Of a stretch of DNA of 62,448 nucleotides, positions 26,657 to 36,879 are shown in pieces. The notes beneath the pieces are model-generated. The model searched no databases and was not told the origin of the DNA. It was given only the letters and a program-made list of their open reading frames with translations. Position numbers and translations under genes: made by a program. The stretch is from NCBI GenBank assembly GCA_001564065.1, contig LKNA01000009.1, positions 1 through 62,448 on the forward strand. The letters are read 5' to 3'. Numbering within the stretch: position 1 is the stretch's first letter; every line of letters begins with the position of its first letter. This DNA comes from Chitinophagaceae bacterium T5-Br10_B2g13. GTDB lineage: Bacteria; Bacteroidota; Rhodothermia; Balneolales; Balneolaceae.

Positions 26657-28585
26657 ATGGGTAAAATAATCGGTATAGACTTAGGTACAACAAACTCCTG
26701 CGTTTCAGTAATGGAAGGCGGAGAACCTGTTGTAATACAGAACTCAGAGGGTGGCAGAACAACACCTTCTGTAGTTGCATTTTCAAAAGATGGAGAGCGC
26801 TTAGTGGGTGCGCCTGCAAAACGTCAGGCTATAACAAATCCAGATAAAACAGTTTCTTCTATAAAACGCTTCATGGGACGTATGTTTGGTGAAGTGAAAG
26901 ATGAAATTGATCAGGTTTCATACAAAGTTGTTAAAGGCGACGATGGAACTGCCCGTGTGGAAATTGACGATCGCAAATACGCTCCACAGGAAATTTCTGC
27001 GATGGTGCTGCAAAAAATGAAACAGACCGCAGAAGAGTACCTTGGCGAAGAAGTAAAAGAAGCCGTGGTAACCGTACCTGCATATTTTAATGATGCACAG
27101 AGAAAAGCGACACAGGAAGCCGGAAAAATTGCCGGACTGGATGTAAAACGAATCATTAATGAGCCAACAGCTGCATCACTGGCATATGGTCTCGATAAGA
27201 AAGATCAAGATCAGACGATTATTGTCTATGACCTTGGTGGTGGTACATTTGATGTTTCTGTTCTGGATCTGGGAGACGGTGTATTTGAAGTGAAATCTAC
27301 CAGCGGTGATACTCACCTTGGCGGCGACGATTTTGACCAGCGTGTGATTAACTTCCTCGCCGATGAGTTCAAAAAAGATGAAGGTATCGACCTGAGAAAA
27401 GATCCAATGGCGATGCAGCGATTGAAAGATGCTGCTGAAAAAGCCAAAATTGAGCTGTCAAGCTCGCAGAAAACCAATGTAAATCTTCCGTTTATAACTG
27501 CAACCGATTCCGGGCCAAAGCATTTAAATATCGATTTAACACGCTCAAAATTTGAGCAACTGGTTGATGATCTGGTTAAGAAAACAATTACACCGTGTGA
27601 AAAAGCACTGAAAGACGCCGGAATTACCAAGAATGAAATCGATCAGGTTATACTGGTGGGTGGTTCAACTCGTATTCCGAAGATTCAGGAAGTTGTGAAG
27701 GAATTCTTCGGTAAAGATCCGAGCAAAGGTGTGAACCCGGATGAAGTTGTTGCCGTTGGTGCTGCAATTCAGGGTGGAGTTCTGACAGGAGATGTTGATG
27801 ATGTTGTCCTTCTCGATGTAACTCCGCTTACCTTGGGTATTGAAACTCTTGGTGGCGTGATGACCAAGCTGATTGAGTCGAACACGACGATTCCTACCAG
27901 CAAGAAAGAGACATTCTCAACGGCTGCTGATAACCAAAGCAGTGTGGAAATTCATATTCTGCAGGGTGAGCGTGCCAAAGCGCAGGACAACCGAACGCTC
28001 GGACGCTTCCACTTGGATGGAATTCCACCGGCACCGCGCGGAGTTCCACAAATTGAGGTTACCTTCGATCTGGATGCCAACGGTGTTCTGAATGTAAGTG
28101 CGAAAGACAAAGGCACCGGAAAAGAGCAGAGCATCCGAATTGAATCATCTTCCGGTCTGAGCGAAGAGGAGATCGAGAAAATGAAGAATGCGGCAGAAGA
28201 GCACGCGGACGAGGATAAGAAAATCCGTGAGAGAATTGAAACGCTCAACAAAGCAGACTCGCTGATCTTCTCAACTCGTAAGCAGCTGGATGAGCATAAA
28301 GACAAGATTTCGGATGATAACAAAACCAAAATCGAAGATGCGCTTAACAAGCTCGAAGAACTTCACAAAGAAGAGAAAGTGGAAGAAATCGAGCCTGCTA
28401 TCGAGGAACTGAATCAGGTTTGGGCTGCAGCTTCGCAGGAGATCTACCAGGCTGCAGAAGCTGAACAGCAAGCCGAAGGAGCTGCACAAGACGGAGCGGC
28501 CGGAGCTGAAGAATCAGCCGAAGGTGACGATGCCGTTGATGCAGACTTCGAGGTTGTGGACGAAGATGAGGACGACAAGAAGTAA
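26657..28585 (+). CDS. dnaK: Hsp70 chaperone DnaK
   Basis: 642 residues, normal size. Signatures: [51 protein letters not shown], the substrate domain [16 protein letters not shown], and an acidic tail ending [15 protein letters not shown]. It binds exposed hydrophobic segments under control of DnaJ and GrpE, neither of which is in the window. It is preceded by hsp20 and followed by an intrinsic terminator at 28613-28650. Confidence 0.98.
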   Translation: MGKIIGIDLGTTNSCVSVMEGGEPVVIQNSEGGRTTPSVVAFSKDGERLVGAPAKRQAITNPDKTVSSIKRFMGRMFGEVKDEIDQVSYKVVKGDDGTARVEIDDRKYAPQEISAMVLQKMKQTAEEYLGEEVKEAVVTVPAYFNDAQRKATQEAGKIAGLDVKRIINEPTAASLAYGLDKKDQDQTIIVYDLGGGTFDVSVLDLGDGVFEVKSTSGDTHLGGDDFDQRVINFLADEFKKDEGIDLRKDPMAMQRLKDAAEKAKIELSSSQKTNVNLPFITATDSGPKHLNIDLTRSKFEQLVDDLVKKTITPCEKALKDAGITKNEIDQVILVGGSTRIPKIQEVVKEFFGKDPSKGVNPDEVVAVGAAIQGGVLTGDVDDVVLLDVTPLTLGIETLGGVMTKLIESNTTIPTSKKETFSTAADNQSSVEIHILQGERAKAQDNRTLGRFHLDGIPPAPRGVPQIEVTFDLDANGVLNVSAKDKGTGKEQSIRIESSSGLSEEEIEKMKNAAEEHADEDKKIRERIETLNKADSLIFSTRKQLDEHKDKISDDNKTKIEDALNKLEELHKEEKVEEIEPAIEELNQVWAAASQEIYQAAEAEQQAEGAAQDGAAGAEESAEGDDAVDADFEVVDEDEDDKK

Positions 28586-28612
28586 ATCGTCCATTGTTTT
28601 GATTAATTAATG

Positions 28613-28650
28613 AAAAAGCCTTCTCAGTAAATGGAGAGGGCTTTTCTTTT
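28613..28650 (+). terminator. rho-independent terminator after dnaK
   Basis: AAAAGCCTTCTC pairs with GAGAGGGCTTTT across an 8-base loop, with one G:T pair, and runs into CTTTTCTTTT. It ends the hsp20-dnaK transcript. Confidence 0.85.
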
Positions 28651-28730
28651 AACAGGTGTAGACGAAATAGGCTATATTGTGCATCCGGAAAAAAGTTGAA
28701 TTCTTGAAGCTATAAAGAGAAGATTTATCA

Positions 28731-29717
28731 ATGAAAATTTTAGGAATTGAGTCCTCATGTGATGAAACAGCTGCGGCGGTATGGTCGGATGGTAAAATTC
28801 TGTCCAACGTGATCGCTTCTCAGTCGATCCATGAACAGTTCGGGGGAGTTGTGCCGGAGCTCGCATCGCGGGCTCATCATAAAACGATCTGGAAGACGGT
28901 TCAGCAGGCGCTGAATGAAGCTGAACTGGCGGTAGAGCAGGTTGATGCAATAGCGGTAGCTCAGGGTCCCGGTTTGATGGGGTCTCTGTTGGTTGGGTTG
29001 AGTTTTGCGAAAGGATTGGCACTCACATATAAAAAACCTCTGATTGGAATCAACCACATCGATGCTCATCTGTATGCCAATTTCATTGAGCATGAAGAGA
29101 AATACCCTTTTGTAGGTTTGATTGTATCCGGCGGACATACCCGACTGGTTTATGTTGATAAGGCTTTCAATCATGAGCTATTGGGAGATACACGGGACGA
29201 TGCGGCCGGGGAAGCATTTGATAAAATAGGAAAGCTACTTGGTCTGCCTTATCCGGCCGGACCGGTAGTGGATAAATTAGCTAAAGAGAGTAATCCTCAA
29301 TTTCATGACTTTCCGCGATCGATGATCAACAAAGGGTTGGATTTTAGCTTCTCCGGGCTGAAAACCAGTGTTCTTTACTACACGCAGGAGAAAGGAGATG
29401 AATTTGTGCAAAATCATCTGAATGATATTTGTGCCAGCGTTTCTGCAGCTATAACAGATGTGTTGGTAGCAAAGCTGAAGCGAGCTGTGAAAAAGAAAAA
29501 AGTGAATCATGTGATGCTGGCAGGCGGTGTTTCTGCAAACTCCATGTTAAGAAAAAAGATGTCTCAATTTGCAGAAGGTCAAGATTTGGATCTCATGATT
29601 CCGGCACTCCAGTATTGTACGGATAATGCAGCGATGATTGCTGTGACGGGGGCATTAAAAGCTCGTGACGGGATGTTTGACGACTATCGCCTCAAACCAT
29701 ACGCGAGAGTGAGTTAA
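28731..29717 (+). CDS. tsaD: tRNA N6-adenosine threonylcarbamoyltransferase TsaD
   Basis: 328 residues. N-terminus MKILGIESSCDETAAAVW, metal ligands H109 and H113 in INHIDAHLYAN, then LIVSGGHTRL and the late VMLAGGVSANSMLR. TsaD is the catalytic subunit that transfers the threonylcarbamoyl group to A37 of ANN-decoding tRNAs; its helper TsaE is encoded earlier in the window. The gene is separated from dnaK by a terminator and from the dehydrogenase gene by 79 bases. Confidence 0.96.
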   Translation: MKILGIESSCDETAAAVWSDGKILSNVIASQSIHEQFGGVVPELASRAHHKTIWKTVQQALNEAELAVEQVDAIAVAQGPGLMGSLLVGLSFAKGLALTYKKPLIGINHIDAHLYANFIEHEEKYPFVGLIVSGGHTRLVYVDKAFNHELLGDTRDDAAGEAFDKIGKLLGLPYPAGPVVDKLAKESNPQFHDFPRSMINKGLDFSFSGLKTSVLYYTQEKGDEFVQNHLNDICASVSAAITDVLVAKLKRAVKKKKVNHVMLAGGVSANSMLRKKMSQFAEGQDLDLMIPALQYCTDNAAMIAVTGALKARDGMFDDYRLKPYARVS

Positions 29718-29796
29718 AGGGGAATTCATTCAAAACTGAGTCTTAAAATCCATATCTTAAGTCGAAATATAATTGATCACCATAACTGACTAACTT

Positions 29797-30807
29797 ATGT
29801 ATAATGTTGTATTGATTCCCGGAGACGGAATCGGAAAAGAGATTACAAATTCGGTTACAAAAATTTTAGATACAGCCGGCGCAAAAATTAACTGGATTGA
29901 GTGCAAAGCCGGGGAAGGGGCAAATGATGAACTGGGGACTCCGCTGCCTGAAGAGACAATAGATGCGATTAAAAAACATCGTATTGTATTGAAAGGTCCA
30001 CTCACTACACCGGTTGGTGCCGGTTTTAGGTCCATTAATGTTGCTCTGCGCCAGAAATTTAATTTATACAGTAATATACGTCCGGCTCGGTCGCTTCCAA
30101 ATATCGACAGTCCTTTCCGCGAAGTTGATATGGTTATGTTTCGTGAAAACACCCAGGGGCTTTACATCGGAAAAGAGCATTGGGTTGGTGATGATGAGAA
30201 GCATGCTGAGAGTATAGCGGTTGTAACCCGGGAGGCCAGCGAAAATATTATACGAGCCGCTTTTGACTATGCGAAAAAGCGTGGCAGAAAAAAAGTAACT
30301 CTTGTTCATAAAGCTAACATCCTCAAGCTTACAACAGGTCTTTTCCTTAAAATTGGAAAAGAAATTGCAAAGGATTATCCTGAGATTGAGTTTGAAGATC
30401 TGATTGTAGATAACATGGCAATGCAGATGGTTCTGCGTCCGCAGCAGTTTGATGTTATTGTTACAACAAACCTGTTTGGTGATATTCTTTCTGATCTGGC
30501 TTCGGGTCTGGTTGGTGGATTAGGCGTGACCGGAGCTGCCAATATTGGAGACGACGCTGCGATGTTTGAAGCAGTTCACGGTTCAGCACCGGATATTGCA
30601 GGTAAAGGACTTGCCAATCCTACTGCACTTCTGTTCTCGGCGCTTCTGATGCTTGAGCATCTGGGTGAAGAGAGATTGTCGGAGAAAATCAGATCAGCAG
30701 TATACACTGTTCTGCAGGAACACAAAAAAGAGTGTACAAAGGATATTGGCGGAGAAGGAAATACCGAAAGCTACACAGAGGCGATCTGTAAGCTTTTAAG
30801 GGATTAA
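29797..30807 (+). CDS. NAD-dependent isocitrate dehydrogenase
   Basis: 336 residues of the isocitrate/isopropylmalate dehydrogenase family. [13 protein letters not shown] opens the protein. The loop [20 protein letters not shown], the IRPARSLP run and [12 protein letters not shown] fit NAD-type isocitrate dehydrogenases better than LeuB; the metal-binding [15 protein letters not shown] and [18 protein letters not shown] are intact. It oxidatively decarboxylates isocitrate to 2-oxoglutarate. LeuB and homoisocitrate dehydrogenase are the alternatives. A strong hairpin terminator follows the stop. Confidence 0.88.
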   Translation: MYNVVLIPGDGIGKEITNSVTKILDTAGAKINWIECKAGEGANDELGTPLPEETIDAIKKHRIVLKGPLTTPVGAGFRSINVALRQKFNLYSNIRPARSLPNIDSPFREVDMVMFRENTQGLYIGKEHWVGDDEKHAESIAVVTREASENIIRAAFDYAKKRGRKKVTLVHKANILKLTTGLFLKIGKEIAKDYPEIEFEDLIVDNMAMQMVLRPQQFDVIVTTNLFGDILSDLASGLVGGLGVTGAANIGDDAAMFEAVHGSAPDIAGKGLANPTALLFSALLMLEHLGEERLSEKIRSAVYTVLQEHKKECTKDIGGEGNTESYTEAICKLLRD

Positions 30808-30833
30808 ATATCTCTGTCGAATCAAGGTATCTT

Positions 30834-30867
30834 AAAGGCCGTGTGATTTTCATACGGCCTTTTCTGT
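30834..30867 (+). terminator. rho-independent terminator after isocitrate dehydrogenase
   Basis: AAAGGCCGTGTG and CATACGGCCTTT form a 12-bp stem (one G:T pair) with a 5-base loop, followed by a T-rich tract. On the other strand the same hairpin ends in only a few Ts after the yfcE-like gene, so bidirectional use is possible but weak. Confidence 0.87.
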
Positions 30868-30869
30868 TT

Positions 30870-31361
30870 TTAATCGTTCAACTCTACGAAATTTACCTGC
30901 TTTGTATCTGTATCAAACAGGGCAATGAGCGGATCCTGTTCAAAACCATTTACACTTCCAGGATTGATTGTGATGGTGTCTCCGGCTGCCCCAACATTGG
31001 CCTGATGTGTGTGTCCTGAAATGACTACATCATACTTACCGCAAGTTTCAAGACTTTCAGTAATCTCGGGATAGGTGCCGTGGTATACCGCAAACTTTAG
31101 CTTATCCGCTTTGAATGTGAAAAAGTCCCCGTGCAGTGTGGCTCCGATCTCATCAAACTTTTTCATAAGAAGGAATTTGTCGCCGTCATTATTTCCAAAT
31201 ATTCCCTCCAGCGGCAACCCCTTAAAGAGTGGAATTGTAAAAGGACTGCAATAGTCGCCCGCATGAATAACTTTACTCACGTTCAGTTCTTTGAGTTTCT
31301 GAACGGCTCTTCTAATATGTTCTACGTGATCGTGTGAATCTGAACAGATGCCAATGAGCAT
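30870..31361 (-). CDS. YfcE/MJ0936-type metallophosphoesterase
   Basis: 163 residues, normal for the family. All metal-site motifs are present: GICSDSHDH, VIHAGDY, GIFGNNDGD, VISGHTHQA and INPGSVNG. These small enzymes hydrolyse phosphodiesters or phosphomonoesters with Mn/Ni; the natural substrate is mostly unknown. Minus-strand singleton between convergent isocitrate dehydrogenase and divergent gatC (177-base spacer). Confidence 0.9.
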   Translation of the reverse strand: MLIGICSDSHDHVEHIRRAVQKLKELNVSKVIHAGDYCSPFTIPLFKGLPLEGIFGNNDGDKFLLMKKFDEIGATLHGDFFTFKADKLKFAVYHGTYPEITESLETCGKYDVVISGHTHQANVGAAGDTITINPGSVNGFEQDPLIALFDTDTKQVNFVELND

Positions 31362-31538
31362 ATAGTGTAAATTTTAATCAGTTTTCTCTTAAGCAAACAA
31401 AAAGCCGGGAAAGAATAAAGCTCAAAATGTTATCAACATTAAGCAGTAAAAATAATATAGCGGGCTTAAGCTTTTGATCAGGATTTCTTACCTTTATCAA
31501 CCGAAAAAGTATCTATCCTTATTAAAAAAGAACAGTTT

Positions 31539-31829
31539 ATGTCAGTTACGAAAGATGATGTTTATTACGTGGCCCATCTTGCACGACTTCAATTAGATGA
31601 TAAAGAAGCTGAAAGTCTTCAAAAAGATATGAATAATATCCTGGGCTACATCGAAACCCTTAATGAACTGGATACTTCTGATGTTGAACCGCTTGAACAT
31701 GTAACTGAAGTGATCTCCAGCGAATTTAGAAAAGATGAGGCGAAAGAGCCTCTGAGTCATGAAGACGCTTTAAAAAATGCTCCAGATGCCGACTCTGACT
31801 ACTTTAGAGTTCCAAGGGTTATTGAGTAG
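31539..31829 (+). CDS. gatC: Asp/Glu-tRNA amidotransferase subunit GatC
   Basis: 96 residues with the GatC pattern: VTKDDVYYVAHLARLQLDD near the N-terminus, then MNNILGYIETLNELDTSDVE and the C-terminal LRxD-like KDEAKEPLSHEDALKNAPD ending YFRVPRVIE. GatC stabilises GatA in the complex that converts Glu-tRNA(Gln) or Asp-tRNA(Asn) to the amide. gatA and gatB are not adjacent. It lies 46 bases before the YfhO-family gene. Confidence 0.95.
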   Translation: MSVTKDDVYYVAHLARLQLDDKEAESLQKDMNNILGYIETLNELDTSDVEPLEHVTEVISSEFRKDEAKEPLSHEDALKNAPDADSDYFRVPRVIE

Positions 31830-31875
31830 TCATATTTGATTTGAGTCACTTTTCAATACTAATTTAATTTCATAC

Positions 31876-34350
31876 ATGGCTTCCAAAAAAAGTAAGGGCA
31901 GAGAAACCAAGGTTCAAAAACCTGATTTTTGGGAGTCGCTTTCCGAGCGAAAAAAGCATCTCATCTGTTTAGCGTTCTTGTTTATACTGCCCACTATTCT
32001 GTTTTATGCCTCCGTTCTTGGCGGACAGCAGTACATGGGGCACGATGTGATTCAGTGGAGAGCCGGAGCTGAATCTTTGATACAGCATCAGGAACAGTAT
32101 GATGAGACGGCTCACTGGGCGACCAACATGTTTTCCGGAATGCCGGCAACTACCATTTCACACCCGCCGCAAATCAGCAATCTCGATAACACACTGTTGA
32201 GGTTTCTTCAGTTTATCTATCCCGCGGCAGAGATGTGGATTCTTCTGGGCGGTGCTTATCTGATGTTTATACTATTGGGAGCCAGACCGTTATCAGCTGT
32301 TTTTGGTGCGATAATTATCGGCTTCACCACCTACATTCCAATTATCATCGGGGCCGGCCACAATGCGAAGTTTATTGCCTACATCTATATTCCATGGTTG
32401 TATAGCAGCTATTTGATGATTACCAGATCAAAGTGGAATTTCTGGCTGGCACTATTTCTGTTTGCCTGGGCATTGACTTTACACCTGCGCGCCTACCACC
32501 CTCAGGTTACCTATTTCTTCCTCTTTCCGTTGGGAACTCTCTTTTTATACGACCTTGCAAAGGCGATACGCGAGGGTGAGGTTAAGCCTTTTGCTATCCA
32601 TACCGGATGGCTTGTTGCGGCTGCCATTATTGCGGTTTTAGTCACAATTCAGCAGTACTGGAGTACACTGGAATACTCTGCATTTAGTATGCGCGGAGGT
32701 TCAGAACTTGCAGGCAATGAAGGGCTTGCAAGAGAGTATGCTTTTGCATGGTCGCAGGGATGGGGCGAGCTGCTTACGCTTCTCATTCCGGGTGCGTACG
32801 GTGGCTCTGAGCTTTACTGGGGCCCTAAAACCTTTACAAGCGGTCCGCACTACTTTGGTGCACTGGCCTTTCTCTTTTTTGTTGTTGGTACGCTCAAATC
32901 CAATCATAAATTGAAGTGGGTATTTCTTGGGCCGGGCATTGCCACTCTGCTCTTTTCATTAGGTGAACATTTCGGTGCACTTAACAACCTTATGTTCGCC
33001 TATTTTCCTCTGTTCGATAAGTTCAGGGTTCCGGAAATGTGGTTGATGATCACTGTTTTCTGTTTCTCAGTTCCGGCAGTTTTTGGTATGGATTGGATTT
33101 TAGATCAGATAAAAAAGAAAAATACTGTACAGTGGAAAAAGCCTGTCTTCGTTGCTTCGGGTTTTGCGATTGTTGTGATTTTGATTGGCTTCCAGTTCTT
33201 ATCGTTCGAAAAGCCCGGCGAAAGAGAACAAATTGCTCAGCAAATTGCTGCACAAAATGAAGTTCCTGTGGACGATCCCCGGGTTTCACAAGCGGTAAAT
33301 CGCTATTTGCAAAATGAGATGATCCCACAGCGAGAGGAGCTGGCAAGAGGCGATACACTTCGTTTTGCATTTCTATTTTTTGCCGGTGTGGCAATTTTAT
33401 TTGCAGTAGGAATGCAGAAGCTGTCGGTCTCCTCCGGTGGCATGATGTTTTGCGTACTGTTGGCGTTCGATTTATTGAGGGTAGATCAGCGCTACATGAG
33501 CGAACGCTCACTGGTAAGCCAGGATCTTGAAAGGGAGCAGGTTATTGAGAGAAATGAGCGACCCATTGACCGTTTTTTACAAGAGAACGTTGCGACGGAT
33601 GAAAACTGGAAATACAGGGTGCTGCCTTTGATCGACAGTCCGTTCAACAACGCGATACCTTCCTATTTTTATCCAACCGTAGGCGGATATTCCGGAGCAA
33701 AGCTTGCTTACTATCAGGATATGATTGATGAAGCGTTTTTTACCGGAACATTTGGCATCAATACAGGAGTGTTGAATATGTTGAATGTGAAGTACCTATC
33801 GGCGCAGGGGGTATTCAATATTCCGGGATTTGAAGCGGTCTATCAAGGGCAGGGTGGCGTTGTGCTGGAAAACCAAAATGTACTTCCAAAAGCGTGGTTT
33901 GTAAATCGTGTTGAAACGGTAGATACTCAAGTCGATATTTTAAACCGTGTTTCGCAGGATTTTAATCCTCTGGATGTAGCCTTTGTAAGTGAAGAGATAA
34001 ACGACTTTTCAGCGACAGGTGAGAATACAGTTTCGGTAAGCAACTATAATGCGAACGAAATAGAACTTCAGATCAGTACGGAAGCTCCCGGATTTCTGGT
34101 ACTCAGCGAAATCTGGTATCCGAAAGGTTGGGAGGTGAATTTAAACGGTGATTCTATCGAAATGATTCGAACAAACTATGTGCTGCGAGGTTTCGAAATT
34201 CCGGCGGGTGATCATATACTAACCATGAAACTTGAGCCTGTTTGGTACAGAACGGGCAATCGGCTATCTGCCGCCGGTACATTCTTGTTATTTGGCCTGG
34301 GCATTTTCGGGCTTTATGCTCAGTATCGAAGAAAAAATAAAACTGATTAA
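31876..34350 (+). CDS. YfhO-family multispanning membrane protein
   Basis: 824 residues with about 12-13 membrane helices in the first 530 residues and a C-terminal soluble domain with the YfhO-type ending (FLVLSEIWYPKGWEVNLNGD, then LRGFEIPAGDH). YfhO proteins are GT-C-like membrane proteins; the Gram-positive members glycosylate lipoteichoic acid, others are uncharacterised. Conserved acidic/aromatic loops (YMGHDVIQW, WATNMFSGMPA) near the N-terminus fit the active-site loop of this group. It begins a cluster of glycan genes and its end nearly touches the methyltransferase gene. Confidence 0.83.
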   Translation: MASKKSKGRETKVQKPDFWESLSERKKHLICLAFLFILPTILFYASVLGGQQYMGHDVIQWRAGAESLIQHQEQYDETAHWATNMFSGMPATTISHPPQISNLDNTLLRFLQFIYPAAEMWILLGGAYLMFILLGARPLSAVFGAIIIGFTTYIPIIIGAGHNAKFIAYIYIPWLYSSYLMITRSKWNFWLALFLFAWALTLHLRAYHPQVTYFFLFPLGTLFLYDLAKAIREGEVKPFAIHTGWLVAAAIIAVLVTIQQYWSTLEYSAFSMRGGSELAGNEGLAREYAFAWSQGWGELLTLLIPGAYGGSELYWGPKTFTSGPHYFGALAFLFFVVGTLKSNHKLKWVFLGPGIATLLFSLGEHFGALNNLMFAYFPLFDKFRVPEMWLMITVFCFSVPAVFGMDWILDQIKKKNTVQWKKPVFVASGFAIVVILIGFQFLSFEKPGEREQIAQQIAAQNEVPVDDPRVSQAVNRYLQNEMIPQREELARGDTLRFAFLFFAGVAILFAVGMQKLSVSSGGMMFCVLLAFDLLRVDQRYMSERSLVSQDLEREQVIERNERPIDRFLQENVATDENWKYRVLPLIDSPFNNAIPSYFYPTVGGYSGAKLAYYQDMIDEAFFTGTFGINTGVLNMLNVKYLSAQGVFNIPGFEAVYQGQGGVVLENQNVLPKAWFVNRVETVDTQVDILNRVSQDFNPLDVAFVSEEINDFSATGENTVSVSNYNANEIELQISTEAPGFLVLSEIWYPKGWEVNLNGDSIEMIRTNYVLRGFEIPAGDHILTMKLEPVWYRTGNRLSAAGTFLLFGLGIFGLYAQYRRKNKTD

Positions 34351-34375
34351 TTTGAAGCAAACGATCAGCGACTTG

Positions 34376-35029
34376 ATGGCAACACTCTTTCCGGATCAGT
34401 GGAAAGGGTATGCCGAGCTCAAATATTGGAAAAAGAGAAAAGAGAAAGAGGGAGAGTTATCCAAAGAGCATTATCAATTTTTCTATACAACGCACTTTAA
34501 TCTCAGTGATAAAGATTATGAAAACCAACGGGTATTAGACATTGGGTGCGGCCCCCGCGGAAGTTTAGAGTGGGCTGATATGTGTAAAGAGAGAGTTGGA
34601 CTGGATCCCTTAGCTAATCAATATCTGGAACTGGGTGCTAAGCAACACGATATGGAGTACGTTGCAGCACCATCAGAAGAGATCCCATTTCCTGACTCCC
34701 ATTTTGATATCGTCTGCGCATTCAATTCACTGGATCATGTATCTGATCTGCATCAAACCATTTCAGAAATTAAACGAGTAGCAAAACCGGGGGGACTTTT
34801 TCTGCTTTTGGTAGAAATTAATCACGAGCCAACCAATTGCGAGCCTCACATGGTTACGCCTCAAATTGCAGATCAATTTAAACCGGAGTTTGAGCCCATA
34901 AATTTGAGAGTCTACAAGCCCGATGAAAGCGGTCTTTATGAATCAATTGAAAAGAACAGGCTCTTTCCGCACCCCTTAAAAGTAACGGAACCGGGTTGGC
35001 TTTCCGTGAAGTTTAGTGTGCCAGAGTAA
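34376..35029 (+). CDS. class I SAM-dependent methyltransferase
   Basis: 217 residues from the ATG at 34376. A TTG at 34352, two bases after the yfhO stop, or an ATG at 34316 overlapping yfhO are alternatives. Motif I is VLDIGCGPRGSLEWA, motif II is around VGLDPL, and FPDSHFDIVCAFNSLDHV matches the Methyltransf_11 acidic motif. Substrate unknown; its place between YfhO and glycosyltransferases suggests a sugar or lipid-linked intermediate. It converges on a minus-strand glycosyltransferase gene. Confidence 0.85.
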   Translation: MATLFPDQWKGYAELKYWKKRKEKEGELSKEHYQFFYTTHFNLSDKDYENQRVLDIGCGPRGSLEWADMCKERVGLDPLANQYLELGAKQHDMEYVAAPSEEIPFPDSHFDIVCAFNSLDHVSDLHQTISEIKRVAKPGGLFLLLVEINHEPTNCEPHMVTPQIADQFKPEFEPINLRVYKPDESGLYESIEKNRLFPHPLKVTEPGWLSVKFSVPE

Positions 35030-35046
35030 AGACTGTTCAGATCTAA

Positions 35047-35880
35047 TTACATGAACAGCTTTCGGGTAATCTCTTTGAATAGAAGCTGCGACGGAACCGA
35101 CCTGAACATTTCAAGCCATCCCACACTCTCACCCTTTGTCAGTTTAATGCGATAGTGCTGATACTTCTTCTGAGCAGCGCTCATTTTACTTTGGTGCTTA
35201 TTGAAACAGGCAAGGTATCCTTCAATCTGTTTATCTGAGGTGGTTATACTCTCCCGGTCGTCACTCATGTTTACTACCTGAAGTGTGTGCGGTGCGGTTT
35301 TGATCGGCCCAAAATCGTGTGCAAGGCGAATCCATAGATCATAATCCTGGGCAGATGGCAGGTTTTCATCATAGCCGCCAACAGCTTCGAGATACTCTCT
35401 CTTTGTAAGTATCTGATTGCCAACCTGATTGTAAAAAAGAAGGTCCTGTAGTGTTATTACCGGTTTCTTTTTCCAAACTATCTCCTTTCCGCCAAAATCC
35501 ATCCGATCGTTGGAAGTAACGGCTGCATAGCCCTCCTCAAATTCATCCAGAAGATACTCTACTCTTTTGGGCCGCCAGAAGTCATCATCATCCAGGCCTG
35601 CTATAAATTCCCCTGATGAGTTTTGAATCGCTATGTTACGGCTGGCAGCTGCTCCTTTGGATTCATTATTTCGAATACTCTTTAAATTTTTATGCTCTTT
35701 TTGCAGCCGTTCAAGAAGGTCCGGTGTGGAGTCATCTGATGCATCGTCTACAACAATAATTTCTATATTTTGCCAGGTTTGATCCAGAACGGAATCGATA
35801 GCCCGCTCCAGTAACTCCGCACGGTTGTGAGTAGGGATGATAGCCGAAACTAAAGGTTGGGGTAGATTCTTTTCACTCAA
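35047..35880 (-). CDS. family 2 glycosyltransferase (GT-A)
   Basis: 277 residues. VSAIIPTHNRAELLERAIDS, IIVVDDASDDST and the DXD motif in IAGLDDDDFW define a GT2 nucleotide-sugar transferase, with the acceptor-loop segment GGYDENLPSAQDYDLWIRL. Start is TTG at 35880, the only start before the domain. It lies divergent from the next GT2 gene with 48 bases between their starts, both presumably serving a surface glycan. Confidence 0.88.
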   Translation of the reverse strand: MSEKNLPQPLVSAIIPTHNRAELLERAIDSVLDQTWQNIEIIVVDDASDDSTPDLLERLQKEHKNLKSIRNNESKGAAASRNIAIQNSSGEFIAGLDDDDFWRPKRVEYLLDEFEEGYAAVTSNDRMDFGGKEIVWKKKPVITLQDLLFYNQVGNQILTKREYLEAVGGYDENLPSAQDYDLWIRLAHDFGPIKTAPHTLQVVNMSDDRESITTSDKQIEGYLACFNKHQSKMSAAQKKYQHYRIKLTKGESVGWLEMFRSVPSQLLFKEITRKLFM

Positions 35881-35902
35881 TTTTCTTCTGCTTCCATTTC
35901 GT

Positions 35903-35910
35903 TATATTTG
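35903..35910 (+). promoter_or_regulatory. candidate -7 box (TATATTTG) upstream of the second GT2 gene
   Basis: TATATTTG matches the Bacteroidota -7 consensus TAnnTTTG exactly and ends 18 bases before the ATG at 35929. A TTG/TTTG -33 element is not obvious in the overlapping divergent gene. Confidence 0.4.
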
Positions 35911-35928
35911 TTGCCGAACAAAATACAT

Positions 35929-36843
35929 ATGAATAACCACACATCCATAACAATCGCAATTTGCACCTATAACAGGGCAGATTATTTAAAAGATACACTA
36001 CAGGATCTGTCAGTTCAGACTGCTGACCGGAATCGATATGAGATTTTGGTGATAAACAACAACTGCACGGATCACACACAGGAAGTGTGTACTGATTTTA
36101 AGAAAGAACATTCGGAGCTGAATTTCAGAGTAGTAGCAGAAAAGGAACAGGGTTTGTCTTATGCCAGGAATCGGGCTCTGAAAGAAGCTGATTATGATGC
36201 TATTCTATACATCGATGATGATGTATATCTGCCTGATGATTTTGTAGAGACTGCTCTCACCAAGTTGAAGAGATACCCCTCTGTAAAATGTGCAGGCGGA
36301 CGCATACTGGTTTCATTTGATGAAGAGAGTCCCGACTGGATTCCAAAAGAGCTGATGCCGATGTTTGGACTACACGATCTGGGTGAAGGTGACCGGCGAT
36401 ATCCTTCATCAAACTTTCCCCGGGGCGGAAACATGCTGATTCATAGAGAGCTTTTCAATAAGTACGGAGGCTTTTCCACAAACCTGGGCAGAGTCGGTAA
36501 AAAACTTCTTGGCAGTGAGGAGAAAGCATTTTTTGAGAAAGTAAGAAAGGGTGGTGAAGAGATTTACTACTGGGGTGAGTTAAAACTACATCATCGAATA
36601 GGCCCGGATCGATTGAAGCAAGACTATTTAAAAAAACAGTCCATCGGGATTGGTATGAGCGAGAGATATCGCTTACCGGGTAGCGCAGAAAGAATTGGGA
36701 AACTTATGAGCGAACTATTAAAATTTGGAGCGAGCATCATTTTGAGTATTCTATACCTGATTAGAGGGAAAGTAAAAGCCTCTCGATTTATTCTTCAGTT
36801 CAGAGTTTGGGTTCTGAGAGGGTTTTTAAAAGGTGACATATAA
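35929..36843 (+). CDS. family 2 glycosyltransferase with C-terminal membrane helix
   Basis: 304 residues from the ATG at 35929. SITIAICTYNRADYL and the DXD-like ILYIDDDVYLPDDF identify a GT2 enzyme; NFPRGGNMLIHRELF and LLGSEEKAFF are typical of the acceptor region. A hydrophobic helix near 265-285 may anchor it to the membrane. It is followed after 36 bases by a flippase gene, so the two probably make and export the same lipid-linked glycan. Confidence 0.87.
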   Translation: MNNHTSITIAICTYNRADYLKDTLQDLSVQTADRNRYEILVINNNCTDHTQEVCTDFKKEHSELNFRVVAEKEQGLSYARNRALKEADYDAILYIDDDVYLPDDFVETALTKLKRYPSVKCAGGRILVSFDEESPDWIPKELMPMFGLHDLGEGDRRYPSSNFPRGGNMLIHRELFNKYGGFSTNLGRVGKKLLGSEEKAFFEKVRKGGEEIYYWGELKLHHRIGPDRLKQDYLKKQSIGIGMSERYRLPGSAERIGKLMSELLKFGASIILSILYLIRGKVKASRFILQFRVWVLRGFLKGDI

Positions 36844-36879
36844 ACAGTGATAATAGAATTGTAAAACCGGATACGACCT